Origin: Acidimicrobiales bacterium | Lineage (GTDB): Bacteria > Actinomycetota > Acidimicrobiia > Acidimicrobiales > JAHWLA01 | Length of the DNA stretch: 64,000 nucleotides | Assembly (NCBI GenBank): GCA_035536915.1 | Contig: DATLNE010000012.1 | Span: forward strand, 1-64,000 | Direction: 5' to 3' | In this document: positions 19,996-27,913 of the stretch, one piece after another | Layout of the letters: every line of letters begins with the position of its first letter | Position numbering within the stretch: position 1 is the stretch's first letter | The notes under the pieces: generated by a model | Seen by the model: only the letters and a program-made list of their open reading frames with translations | The model's database searches: none | What the model was told of the DNA's origin: nothing | Translations under genes and position numbers: made by a program

Positions 19996-21041
19996 CCACG
20001 CCCGAGCGCATGGCGGTTGCCTTCGCCGCCGTGCTCCGAGGTACCGGGCTCGACGTCGGCGTGGGGCGTGTCGTGACCTTCACCGAGGCGCTGGCCGCGG
20101 TGGGCTTGGCGCGGCGCGACGGCGTGTACTGGGCGGGACGGGCCACGTTGCTCGCTCGGCCCGAAGACGTCGAGCTCTACGACCGGGCCTTCGAGGCGTT
20201 CTGGCTGGGCCTGCCCGCGCCCGCGGTGTTCGACGTCGATGCAGCGACGCCCCGGCCCGTGGCGGTGGAAACGTCGGCGTCGGCGTACAGCCCGCATGAA
20301 CGCTTGCGGCACAAGGACTTTTCCGCTTACTCGCACGACGAGTGGTCGGAGGCCCGTCGACTCATGGCCGAGTTGCGGCTGTCGGGGTCGCGGCGTCGGT
20401 CTCGGCGCTTGGCGCCCGGTCGGCGGGGGCGGCCCGACGTGCGACGCACCGTGCGCGCCGCCCTGCGAACGGGCGGCGAAGTAGTGGCCCGTCCCCGGCT
20501 GGCGCCGTCGCACCGACCCCGGCGAGTGGTGCTCCTGTGCGACGTCAGCGGGTCGATGGAGCCCTACGCTCGGGCACTGGCCCGGTTCCTGCACGTCGCC
20601 GTGGCCGGCGGCAGTCGGGTGGAGGCGTTCGCGTTGGGCACCCGCCTGACCCGGGTCACCCGCGAGCTGTCGTCGCGCGACCCCGACGCCGCCTTGGCGG
20701 CTGCGGCCCAGGCCGTGGCCGACTGGAGCGGCGGCACCCGCTTGGGCGAGGGGCTGCAACGGTTCAACGACGAGTGGGGCGTGCGGGGCATGGCCCGCGG
20801 CGCGGTCGTGGTGGTGCTGTCCGACGGGTGGGACCGCGGCGATCCCGCCGTGCTCGTCGAGCAGCTGCGGCGCCTCACCCGGGTGGCCCATCGCCTGGTG
20901 TGGGTCAACCCGCTCAAGGCATCGCCCGGCTACGAACCGCTGGCCCGGGGCATGGCTGCGGCCATGCCGTTCGTCGACGAGTTCCTCGACGGCCATTCGT
21001 TGGCGTCCCTGGAGGCGTTGGCCGAGGCGGTGGCTCGGTGA
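19992..21041 (+). CDS. CoxE-like VWA domain protein
   Basis: A 349-residue protein with a C-terminal von Willebrand A domain. The MIDAS motif DVSGSM (near residue 184) is followed by the Thr in SGGTRLGEGL and the Asp in VVLSDGWDRGDP. The N-terminal region has the conserved YSPHERLRHKDFSAYS. VWA proteins next to a CoxD-type AAA+ ATPase act with it as a maturation pair. The ATGA overlap with the ATPase stop shows coupling. Confidence 0.92.
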   Translation: MTTPERMAVAFAAVLRGTGLDVGVGRVVTFTEALAAVGLARRDGVYWAGRATLLARPEDVELYDRAFEAFWLGLPAPAVFDVDAATPRPVAVETSASAYSPHERLRHKDFSAYSHDEWSEARRLMAELRLSGSRRRSRRLAPGRRGRPDVRRTVRAALRTGGEVVARPRLAPSHRPRRVVLLCDVSGSMEPYARALARFLHVAVAGGSRVEAFALGTRLTRVTRELSSRDPDAALAAAAQAVADWSGGTRLGEGLQRFNDEWGVRGMARGAVVVVLSDGWDRGDPAVLVEQLRRLTRVAHRLVWVNPLKASPGYEPLARGMAAAMPFVDEFLDGHSLASLEALAEAVAR

Positions 21042-22156
21042 AAGAGGTGCTCGACGACATCGGACGCTGGCGGGCCGCGGGCCGGCGCATCGCCATTGCG
21101 CGGGTCGTCGGCGTGGAAGGGTCGGGGCCGCGTGACCCCGGGGCCACCATGGCGGCGAACGAAGACGGCGAGGTGGCCGGGTCGGTGTCGGGCGGTTGCG
21201 TGGAAGGCGCGGTGCTCACCGAAGCGCTCGACGTGCTGTCCACGGGCACGCCGCGCACGGTGAGCTTCGGCTACTCCGACGACGAAGCCTTCGCCGTCGG
21301 GCTTACGTGTGGGGGCACCATCGCCGTCTACATCGAGCCGCTCGACTGGAGCGACACGCTGGCCGCCGCCCTGCGGGCCGAAGCGCCGGTGGCGGTGGTG
21401 ACCGAGATCGAGGGGCCGCACGTGGGCGCCCGGCTCGTCGTGCGGCCCGATGCCGACGCCGAAGGAACGTTGGGCGACGCCGAGCTCGACCGGGTGGTGG
21501 CCCGTGACGCACTGGGCGAGTTGGCGTCGGGGTTGACGGTGATCCGCCACTACGGCCTGCGCGGCGAGGCCCGCCGCCGCGACGTCGCCGTGTTCGTGGA
21601 GTCGTTCGCCCCGCCTCCGCGTATGGTGATCTTCGGGGCGGTCGACTTCACCGCCGCGCTGGCGAGGGTGGGCAAGGCATTGGGCTTCCGGGTCACCGTC
21701 TGCGACGCCCGTGCCGTGTTCGCCACGCCGGCACGTTTCCCCATGGCCGACGAGGTGGTGGTCGACTGGCCCGATCGGTACCTGGCCAAGGTGGGCGACG
21801 ACCTCGGGCCGCGTGACGCCGTGTGCGTGCTCACCCACGACCCCAAGTTCGACGTGCCCGCCATCACTGCCGCCCTGCGCACCGAGGTCGGCTACGTCGG
21901 TGCCATGGGGTCGCGGCGAACGCACGCGGCGCGGCTCGAACGGCTGCGGGAGGCGGGCGTGACCGACGACGACTTGGGCCGCCTGCTGGCGCCCATCGGC
22001 CTCGACATCGGCGCTCGCACGCCGGAGGAGACGGCGGTGTCGATCTGCGCCGAGGTCATCGCCTTGCGTACCGGCAGGCGCGCACCGTCGTTGCGCGACA
22101 GCGACGGGCCCATCCACGCGCCGACGAGCGGCGTGCCGGGCGCTTTGGGAGACTGA
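21038..22156 (+). CDS. XdhC/CoxF family molybdenum hydroxylase maturation factor
   Basis: The 372-residue product begins with the XdhC N-terminal domain (RRIAIARVVGVEGSGPRDPGATM ... GSVSGGCVEGAV, and GLTCGGTIAVYIEP) and ends with the Rossmann-like C-terminal domain (PPRMVIFGAVDFTAALARVGKALGFRVTVCDAR ... YVGAMGSRRTHAARLERL, PIGLDIGARTPEETAVSI). XdhC proteins bind molybdenum cofactor and deliver the sulfurated or cytidylated form to the hydroxylase. The GTG start overlaps the CoxE-like stop. Only a 5-nt gap separates it from the cyclase fusion. Confidence 0.93.
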   Translation: MKEVLDDIGRWRAAGRRIAIARVVGVEGSGPRDPGATMAANEDGEVAGSVSGGCVEGAVLTEALDVLSTGTPRTVSFGYSDDEAFAVGLTCGGTIAVYIEPLDWSDTLAAALRAEAPVAVVTEIEGPHVGARLVVRPDADAEGTLGDAELDRVVARDALGELASGLTVIRHYGLRGEARRRDVAVFVESFAPPPRMVIFGAVDFTAALARVGKALGFRVTVCDARAVFATPARFPMADEVVVDWPDRYLAKVGDDLGPRDAVCVLTHDPKFDVPAITAALRTEVGYVGAMGSRRTHAARLERLREAGVTDDDLGRLLAPIGLDIGARTPEETAVSICAEVIALRTGRRAPSLRDSDGPIHAPTSGVPGALGD

Positions 22157-22161
22157 GGGCG

Positions 22162-23337
22162 ATGCTCGAAAAGTCGGCGGTCCCCCCGAGCGACGCAGAG
22201 CGCGACCATGCCGTGGCCACGCTGCGCACGCATTGCGCCGACGGGCGGTTGACGCTCGACGAGTTTGCCGACCGTGTCTCGGCGGCGATCCAGGCCCGCA
22301 CCTCGGCCGAACTGGCCACGGTGACCGCCGACCTCCCGCCTGCGCAGTTGGACCAGGAGCGGCCGCCGGCTACCGCGTGGGTCGTTGCCGTCATGTGCGG
22401 GGCCAAGCGCCGCGGGCGGTGGCGCATGGGCGAACAGGTCAACGCCTTCGCCTTTTGGGGTGGCTGCCACCTCGACCTGCGGGCCGCGGAGATGACGACC
22501 CCGGTCGTGCACGTGTCGGCCGTGGCCATCATGGGCGGCATCGAGATTGTGGTGCCCGAGGGCGTGCAGGTCGAAGTCGACGGCATCCCCCTCATGGGCG
22601 GCATCGAGCGCCGCATCCGCGACGTGCCGACACTGCCGGGCACGCCGGTGATCAAGGTCAAGGCGTTCGCCTTCTGGGGCGGCGTGACGGTGCGCAGCAA
22701 GCCCAGCCGCACCAACGAGCAGCGGGCCATCGGTGAAGAAGACCGCCGGTCGCGATCGCTGGAGCGGGTGGCCGCCGCCGTGCAGGAGGAGCGTCCCGAC
22801 CTCAGCCGCGATGCCATGCCCGACGGCACGGTGACGATCCTGTTCAGCGACATCGAGGACTTCACCGGGCTGACCGAGCGGTTGGGCGACCTGCGGGCCC
22901 AGGACATCGTGCGAGCCCACAACGAGATCGTGCGGGCGCAGGTGGCGACGTGCGGCGGGCGTGAAGTGAAGTCGCAGGGCGACAGCTTCATGGTGTCGTT
23001 CGCCGGTGCGTGGCGGGGGGTGCGGTGCGCCATCGGGATCCAGCGGGCGTTCTCCGAGTGGTCGGAGAAGCACCCGGAGACGCCGTTGCGGGTGCGGATC
23101 GGCCTGCACACCGGCGAGGCCATCCGGGAAGAGGACGACTTGTTCGGGCGCAGCGTGATCCTGGCCGCCCGCATCGCCGCGTCGGCCGAGGGCGGCACCA
23201 TCCTGGTGTCGTCGCTGCTGAAGGAGTTGGCCGACTCGAGCGGCGAGTTCCGTTTCGGCGAGCCGCGTCGCACAGCGCTCAAGGGCTTGTCAGGGGAACA
23301 TGTCGTCTACCCCGTGGAGTGGGAAGCCGACGAATGA
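22162..23337 (+). CDS. DUF1707 - LiaF-C-like - class III nucleotide cyclase fusion protein
   Basis: This 391-residue soluble protein joins three parts. Residues 10-62 form a DUF1707 domain (SDAERDHAVATLRTHCADGRLTLDEFADRV). Residues 75-180 form a LiaF/YvqF C-terminal-like beta domain (NAFAFWGGCHLDLRAAE ... IMGGIEIVVPEGVQVEVDG). Residues 210-388 form a class III cyclase homology domain. The cyclase has the metal Asp pair in TILFSDIEDFTGLTERLGD and KSQGDSF, but GRSVILAARI has Ile where the transition-state Asn of the VNxAAR motif is expected, so catalysis is uncertain. It lies in the middle of the cox operon with a 4-nt overlap to the MocA-like gene. A regulatory role is inferred. Confidence 0.85.
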   Translation: MLEKSAVPPSDAERDHAVATLRTHCADGRLTLDEFADRVSAAIQARTSAELATVTADLPPAQLDQERPPATAWVVAVMCGAKRRGRWRMGEQVNAFAFWGGCHLDLRAAEMTTPVVHVSAVAIMGGIEIVVPEGVQVEVDGIPLMGGIERRIRDVPTLPGTPVIKVKAFAFWGGVTVRSKPSRTNEQRAIGEEDRRSRSLERVAAAVQEERPDLSRDAMPDGTVTILFSDIEDFTGLTERLGDLRAQDIVRAHNEIVRAQVATCGGREVKSQGDSFMVSFAGAWRGVRCAIGIQRAFSEWSEKHPETPLRVRIGLHTGEAIREEDDLFGRSVILAARIAASAEGGTILVSSLLKELADSSGEFRFGEPRRTALKGLSGEHVVYPVEWEADE

Positions 23338-23894
23338 CCGTGGCCGCCGTGGTGCTGGCGGCGGGGGCGAGCAGCCGGTTCGCTGGTGGGGCGCACAAGC
23401 TGGCCACGCCGTTCCGGGGCAAGCCGCTGGTGTGCTGGGCGGTCGAGGCGGCCGGTGCCGCCGGGCTCGACGAAATCTTGGTGGTGGAGGGGCGGACGGC
23501 GTTGCGCGACCTGCTCCCCGGCCACGTCACGGTCGTGGGCAATCCGTTGTGGGCAGACGGCCTGGCCACCTCGCTGCGGGCCGGCCTCGATGCGGCCGCG
23601 GCGTCCGGGCACGAGGCCGTCGTGGTCGGCTTGGGCGACCAGCCGCTCGTGCCTGCGACGGCGTGGCGGGCGGTGGCGGATGCCGGCGAGAGGCCCATCG
23701 CCGTGGCCACCTACGGGGGCAAACGTCGCAACCCGGTGCGGCTGCACCGGTCGGTGTGGCACCTGGTGCCGTCCACGGGCGACGCGGGCGCTCGGGCGTT
23801 GTACCGGGAGTTCCCTCACCTCGTGGGCGAAGTAGCGTGCGACGGGGAGCCCGCCGACATCGACACCGTGGAGGACTTGGCCCGATGGAGTTGA
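23334..23894 (+). CDS. MocA/MobA-like molybdenum cofactor nucleotidyltransferase
   Basis: A 186-residue nucleotidyltransferase with the N-terminal VVLAAGASSRFAGGAHKLATPFRGKPLV (nucleotide-binding loop plus Lys), NPLWADGLATSLRAGLDAA and GLGDQPLVPATAW. These fit enzymes that add CMP (MocA) or GMP (MobA) to molybdopterin. Next to XdhC and CoxSM, cytidylylation to MCD, the cofactor of CO-dehydrogenase-type enzymes, is the likelier reaction. Both ends overlap neighbours (ATGA with the cyclase; 10 nt with coxG). Confidence 0.87.
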   Translation: MTVAAVVLAAGASSRFAGGAHKLATPFRGKPLVCWAVEAAGAAGLDEILVVEGRTALRDLLPGHVTVVGNPLWADGLATSLRAGLDAAAASGHEAVVVGLGDQPLVPATAWRAVADAGERPIAVATYGGKRRNPVRLHRSVWHLVPSTGDAGARALYREFPHLVGEVACDGEPADIDTVEDLARWS

Positions 23895-24685
23895 CCAACG
23901 AGTTCCGGGTGGGCGTCCCCGTCGACCAGGCGTGGGCGGTGCTGACCGACGTCGAACGCATCGCGCCGTGCCTGCCGGGGGCAGAGCTGCAAGAGGTCGA
24001 AGGCGACGAGTACCGCGGCGTGGTCAAGGTCAAGGTCGGCCCCATCACCGCCCAGTACAAGGGCAAAGCCACGTTCGTGGAGCGCGACGACGCCGCCCAT
24101 CGGGCCGTGCTGCGGGCCGAAGGACGCGACACCCGTGGAGCGGGCAACGCTAACGCCACCATCACGGCCACGTTGGTCGACGAGGGTGACGCCACCTTGG
24201 TGCAGGTCGTCACCGACCTGACGGTGACGGGCAAGGTCGCCCAGTTCGGCCGTGGCGTGCTGGCCGACGTCAGTGCCAAGTTGCTCGACCAGTTCGTGGA
24301 GTCGCTGGAGGCGGACGTGCTGTCTGCGCCTGCACCTGCTGCGCCTGGGGCCGAGGTGCCTGCGGCCGAGGTGCCTGCGGCCGAGGTACCTGCGGAGTCC
24401 GCAGGCGAGCCCGCCGCCCCCGCCGAGCCCGACCCGGCGTGGGCCGCTGCCGCCCCGCAACCGGAGGCCGAGGTGGCGGCCGTGGCCGTGGCCGAGCGTG
24501 CTGCGGAACCGTCGGCCAACGGATCGTCGTCGGGCGTGCGCAAGATCGAGTCCGCCGCCGCCAAGCCCGTCGACCTGCTCGATGCCGCAGGCGGCTCGGT
24601 CGCTCGTCGCGTCGGCCCGGCGGTGGGCGCCGTGGTGTTCCTGCTGTGGGTGTTCACCCGCCGCCGGCGGCGCAAGCACCGTTGA
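23885..24685 (+). CDS. CoxG-like SRPBCC protein with long tail and C-terminal membrane anchor
   Basis: Residues 1-150 of this 266-residue protein form the CoxG SRPBCC fold (VPVDQAWAVLTDVERIAPCLPGAELQEV, YKGKATFVERDD, QFGRGVLADVSAKLLDQFVESL). After that comes an Ala/Pro/Glu linker with a short tandem repeat, then one transmembrane helix (AVGAVVFLLWVFT) and a basic end (RRRRRKHR). CoxG is thought to recruit the CO dehydrogenase to the membrane; a built-in anchor fits that job. Its stop overlaps the TTG start of DUF501 (TTGA), physically joining the cox operon to the ancient DUF501-ppx pair. Confidence 0.9.
   Translation: MELTNEFRVGVPVDQAWAVLTDVERIAPCLPGAELQEVEGDEYRGVVKVKVGPITAQYKGKATFVERDDAAHRAVLRAEGRDTRGAGNANATITATLVDEGDATLVQVVTDLTVTGKVAQFGRGVLADVSAKLLDQFVESLEADVLSAPAPAAPGAEVPAAEVPAAEVPAESAGEPAAPAEPDPAWAAAAPQPEAEVAAVAVAERAAEPSANGSSSGVRKIESAAAKPVDLLDAAGGSVARRVGPAVGAVVFLLWVFTRRRRRKHR
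24350..24394 (+). repeat. Short tandem repeat (15-bp unit, three copies) in the CoxG-like linker
   Basis: Three near-identical units of GCCGAGGTGCCTGCG encode the repeated peptide AEVPA in the flexible linker. The third copy has one changed base (GTACCT). Such arrays vary in copy number between strains. Confidence 0.7.
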
Positions 24686-25122
24686 GCGACGAGCACGGGC
24701 GCATCGTCGTCCTCCTCGGGCGCGAGCCCCGAGGCGGCTACGACGTGGTGGTGCGCGACGACTCCGGTGACCCCGTGGTCATCCGCAACAAGCCGTTGTT
24801 GGCCGACGCCACGCCCATGCCCACCCTCTACTGGCTGGTGGGCGAGGCGGTGCGCGAGGCGGTGAGCCGGCTGGAGGCGGCGGGCGGCGTCAAGGAGGCC
24901 GAGTCTGCGGTCGACGCCGACGAGCTGGCTGCCGCCCACGCTCGGTACGCAGCCGAACGCGACGCCCTGTTGCCCGCCGATCACCGCGGGCCGCGTCCCA
25001 GCGGCGGGGTGGGCGGCACCCGGCTGGGGGTCAAGTGCCTCCACGCCCATTACGCGTGGTTCCTGGCGGGTGGCGACGACCCCGTCGGGCGGTGGGTGGC
25101 CGACCGGCTGGAGCAGCAGTGA
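24682..25122 (+). CDS. DUF501 family protein
   Basis: The 146-residue protein starts at TTG 24682 through a TTGA overlap with the coxG-like stop; no in-frame ATG or GTG fits better. Family hallmarks are VVLLGREPRGGYDVVVRD, NKPLLADATPMPTLYWLVG and the C-terminal GVKCLHAHYAWFLAGGDDPVGRWV. The function is unknown, but in actinobacteria it sits between ftsB and ppx. Here ftsB is at 5374, so the usual partner has been separated. The stop overlaps the ppx start. Confidence 0.88.
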   Translation: MSDEHGRIVVLLGREPRGGYDVVVRDDSGDPVVIRNKPLLADATPMPTLYWLVGEAVREAVSRLEAAGGVKEAESAVDADELAAAHARYAAERDALLPADHRGPRPSGGVGGTRLGVKCLHAHYAWFLAGGDDPVGRWVADRLEQQ

Positions 25123-26021
25123 ACGTCGCCGCCATCGACTGCGGTACCAACTCCACCCGCCTGCTGGTGAACGACGGCGAGCGGACGCTGGAGCGCTTGA
25201 TGCGCATCACCCGCCTGGGCCAAGGCGTCGACGCCACCGGGCGACTGGCCCCGGATGCGATCGAGCGCACGGCGGCGGTGCTGCGGGAGTACCGCGAGGT
25301 GATGGACCGCTTCGGGGTGGAGCGGGTGCGCATGACGGCCACGTCGGCGGCCCGTGACGCGGCCAACCGCGACGAGTTCTTCGACGTGGCCGAGAAGGTC
25401 GTGGGTGTTCGGCCCGAGTTGCTGCCCGGCGACGAAGAAGGGCGACTGTCGTTTCTGGGCGCCACCGCCGAGCTTGACCCCGGCGACGGGCCTTTCCTCG
25501 TGGTCGACATCGGCGGCGGCTCCACGGAGTTCGTGGTCGGCACCACCGAGCCCGACGGCGTGGTGTCGGTCGACATGGGCTGCGTGCGCATGACCGAGAA
25601 GTTCCTGCACTCCGACCCCCCTGCCGCCGAGGAGCTCTCACAGGCCATCTCGGTGGCCCATGCCCATCTGGAGGACGTGGCCCGTGCGTTGCCCACGTTG
25701 CGGGAGGCCAAGACGTTGGTGGGGCTGGCGGGCACGGTGTCGGCCATGGCCGCGGTGGAGATCGGCCTCCCTGCCTACGACCGCGACAGCATCCACCACT
25801 TCGTGCTGACGCGGGCGGCGGCCGAGGACGTGTTCCGCACCCTGGCCACGGAAGCCTTGGCCGACCGGGTGTGGAACCCCGGCCTCGAACCCGACCGCGC
25901 CGAGGTCATCGTGGGCGGCGCGCTGGTGCTCGTGACCATCCTGCGCCACTTCGACCTCGACGCCTGCTTGGTGTCGGAGTCCGACATCCTCGACGGGCTG
26001 GTGGCCTCGCAGGTGGGCTAG
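25119..26021 (+). CDS. ppx: Exopolyphosphatase / guanosine pentaphosphate phosphohydrolase (Ppx/GppA)
   Basis: A 300-residue member of the Ppx/GppA family of the ASKHA superfamily: VAAIDCGTNSTRLLV (phosphate 1 motif), MTATSAARDAANRDEFF, PGDEEGRLSFLGA, VVDIGGGSTEFVVG (phosphate 2 motif) and the C-terminal VGLAGTVSAMAAVE. It is the short actinobacterial form lacking the HD domain. It degrades polyphosphate and/or pppGpp; which one cannot be told from sequence. The stop TAG shares the palindrome CTAG with the stop of the convergent gene. Confidence 0.92.
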   Translation: MNVAAIDCGTNSTRLLVNDGERTLERLMRITRLGQGVDATGRLAPDAIERTAAVLREYREVMDRFGVERVRMTATSAARDAANRDEFFDVAEKVVGVRPELLPGDEEGRLSFLGATAELDPGDGPFLVVDIGGGSTEFVVGTTEPDGVVSVDMGCVRMTEKFLHSDPPAAEELSQAISVAHAHLEDVARALPTLREAKTLVGLAGTVSAMAAVEIGLPAYDRDSIHHFVLTRAAAEDVFRTLATEALADRVWNPGLEPDRAEVIVGGALVLVTILRHFDLDACLVSESDILDGLVASQVG

Positions 26022-27868
26022 GTGGGCGTGACCTTGAGGATGCGGTCGCCACTGCCGTTGGACGTGGTGACGTAGAGGCTGCCGTCGGGGCCGAGCACCG
26101 GTGAGCGCAGGCGATCGGGCACGTCCAAGATGAGCTCGTGGGCGGTGACGTTGTTGCTGCCGTCGAGGAAGAAGGCCCGTAGTTGCCTGCCCTTCAGGCA
26201 GGCGACGACGAGGGCGCCGCTCCACGACTTCCACGCCGAGCCGGTGACAAAGGTGGCGCCCGAGGTGGCGATCGTCGGAGAGCCCGAGGCCCACGCGGGC
26301 CGCATGGCCGACGGGAACTTGGCCAGGTCGGTCATGGGCACGGACTGGTTGTAGTTGGGAACGGGGTCCCAGCCGCTGTTGCCGCCCGACTGCAACGGCG
26401 TGATCTCGTCGTCACGGTCGGGGCCGTGTTCCACGGAAAAGGCCTGCCCCGAGCCGGGCCGAAAGGCGAGCCCTTGGATGTTGCGGTGGCCGTAGGTGTA
26501 GATCCGGGAGGCCCCGATGTTGCCGGGCGCACCCGCCCCGCTCAGCTTGTCGATGCGCAGGACCTTGCCCGCCAGCGAGCCCAGGTCCTGCGGCGCCGTG
26601 CCGATCGTGCTGTCGCCGGTGCCGACCCACAAGAAGCCGTCGGGGCCGAACCGTGGTCGACAACCGGTATGGATGCCCGTGGTCGCCGGCGCGCCGCTGA
26701 ACAACGGCCCGCCTGACCGGGTGGCCGTGGTGTACGCGTTGTCGACCGTCCAGGCGTAGAGGCGCACGTCGCGTGTGCTGCCGTTGGTCCACGTCTGGCA
26801 CACGTAGATGCGCCGGTTGGCGGCGAAGTCGGGGTCGACGGCCATGCCGAGGACGCCGCCTTCGGTGTTGACGTAGGCGTCGCCGACCGTGGCGATCGTG
26901 CGCGGCGCCCCGCCGACCACGGCCCCGATGCGGCCGGGCCGCTCGGTGTAGAGGAGGGTGCCGTCGGGCGTGAAGCCGATGTCCCAGGGGATGGTCAGCC
27001 CTGAGGCCACGACCGAGACGGAAAGGCTCGGCGCCGTCCCCGGGAAGGCGAAGATGCCGCCGTCGGAGGCGACCAGCCAGTACCCGCCACCGCTCGGCGT
27101 CGCCGCCATGCCGACGACCGGCCGGTTGAGGGCCATGCTGCCGGTCGAGCCGTGGAAGGCAGCCGTCCCGAAGGTGAAGATGCCGCCGTCGCGGGCGACG
27201 GTCCAGTAGCCGCCGTTGGGATCGGCCGCCATGCCCACCATGGGTTGGTTGAGCGGGCGACCGCCCATGGAACCGAGGAACGGTGCCCCGCCGAAAGCGA
27301 AGATGCCGCCGTCGCGCGCCACCATCCAATAGCCACCGCCTGCGGCCGCGGCCATGCCCACGATGGGCTGGTTGAGCGGTTGGCCGCCCATCGATCCGGC
27401 GAAGGCAGCGTTGCCGAAGGTGAAGATGCCGCCGTCGGACGCCACCAGCCAGTACCCGCCGCCGTCGTTGGTGGCTGCCATGCCCACGATGGGAGCGTTC
27501 AACGGCTGGCCCCCCTTCGAGCCGAGGAAGGGAGCGCTTCCAAAGGCGAAGATGCCGCCGTCGCTCGCCACCATCCAGTAGCCGCCGCTCGGGTTGGCGG
27601 CCATGCCCACGATCGGGGAGTTGAGCGGTCGGCCGCCCATCGACCCGGCGAAGGCCGCGTTGCCGAAGGTGAAGATGCCGCCGTCGGAGGCGACCAGCCA
27701 GTAGCCGTCACCTTGCTGGGTGCGGGCCATGCCGACGATCGGCGCGTTGAGCGGTTGTCCGCCGGTCGACCCGTAGAAGTGTGCGGGGCCATGGTCGGCC
27801 TGGGCCGCAGCGGGAGCCACCAGCAGGACGACCAGGAGCAGCAACGAGAGGCGCCGAACGAACGTCAT
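26018..27868 (-). CDS. Secreted protein: six DGGIF-type repeats followed by a glucose/sorbosone dehydrogenase-like beta-propeller
   Basis: The 616-residue protein has a signal peptide (FVRRLSLLLLVVLLVAPAAAQA). Residues about 30-285 are six repeats of roughly 42 residues centred on GYWLVASDGGIFTFG and GGQPLNxPIVGMAA. Residues 290-616 resemble PQQ-type glucose/sorbosone dehydrogenases (SGLTIPWDIGFTPDGTLLYTERPGRI, GGVLGMAVDPDFAANRRIYV, YTYGHRNIQGLAFRPGSGQAFSVEHGPDRDDEI). The enzyme half would oxidise a sugar or related alcohol outside the cell; the repeats may form a second propeller or a binding surface. ATG 27868 is supported by a TACCCT -10 box 7 nt upstream. Confidence 0.85.
   Translation of the reverse strand: MTFVRRLSLLLLVVLLVAPAAAQADHGPAHFYGSTGGQPLNAPIVGMARTQQGDGYWLVASDGGIFTFGNAAFAGSMGGRPLNSPIVGMAANPSGGYWMVASDGGIFAFGSAPFLGSKGGQPLNAPIVGMAATNDGGGYWLVASDGGIFTFGNAAFAGSMGGQPLNQPIVGMAAAAGGGYWMVARDGGIFAFGGAPFLGSMGGRPLNQPMVGMAADPNGGYWTVARDGGIFTFGTAAFHGSTGSMALNRPVVGMAATPSGGGYWLVASDGGIFAFPGTAPSLSVSVVASGLTIPWDIGFTPDGTLLYTERPGRIGAVVGGAPRTIATVGDAYVNTEGGVLGMAVDPDFAANRRIYVCQTWTNGSTRDVRLYAWTVDNAYTTATRSGGPLFSGAPATTGIHTGCRPRFGPDGFLWVGTGDSTIGTAPQDLGSLAGKVLRIDKLSGAGAPGNIGASRIYTYGHRNIQGLAFRPGSGQAFSVEHGPDRDDEITPLQSGGNSGWDPVPNYNQSVPMTDLAKFPSAMRPAWASGSPTIATSGATFVTGSAWKSWSGALVVACLKGRQLRAFFLDGSNNVTAHELILDVPDRLRSPVLGPDGSLYVTTSNGSGDRILKVTPT
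27040..27780 (-). repeat. Tandem DNA repeats of about 126 bp encoding the DGGIF modules
   Basis: The core GAAGATGCCGCCGTC (forward-strand reading) recurs six times at spacings of about 123-129 bp, each followed by a codon set for the conserved Tyr-Trp segment. The repeats are coding and match the modules of the gene at 54956 at protein level. Confidence 0.8.
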
Positions 27869-27875
27869 GCTTTCG

Positions 27876-27906
27876 AGGGTAGCGAGGGGTTGCGACGTTT
27901 TAGAGT
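27876..27906. promoter_or_regulatory. Divergent pair of putative leaderless -10 boxes
   Basis: On the reverse strand TACCCT (27881-27876) ends 7 nt before ATG 27868; on the forward strand TAGAGT (27901-27906) ends 7 nt before GTG 27914. The boxes are back to back in the 45-nt gap between the secreted repeat protein and the aminotransferase, and they fix both starts. Confidence 0.5.
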
Positions 27907-27913
27907 GCGCAGC

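Noticed and set aside
27152-27913. Forward ORF upstream of the aminotransferase
   Set aside because: Antisense of the DGGIF repeats; its repeats mirror those of the real gene. The -10 box at 27901 starts the gene at 27914.
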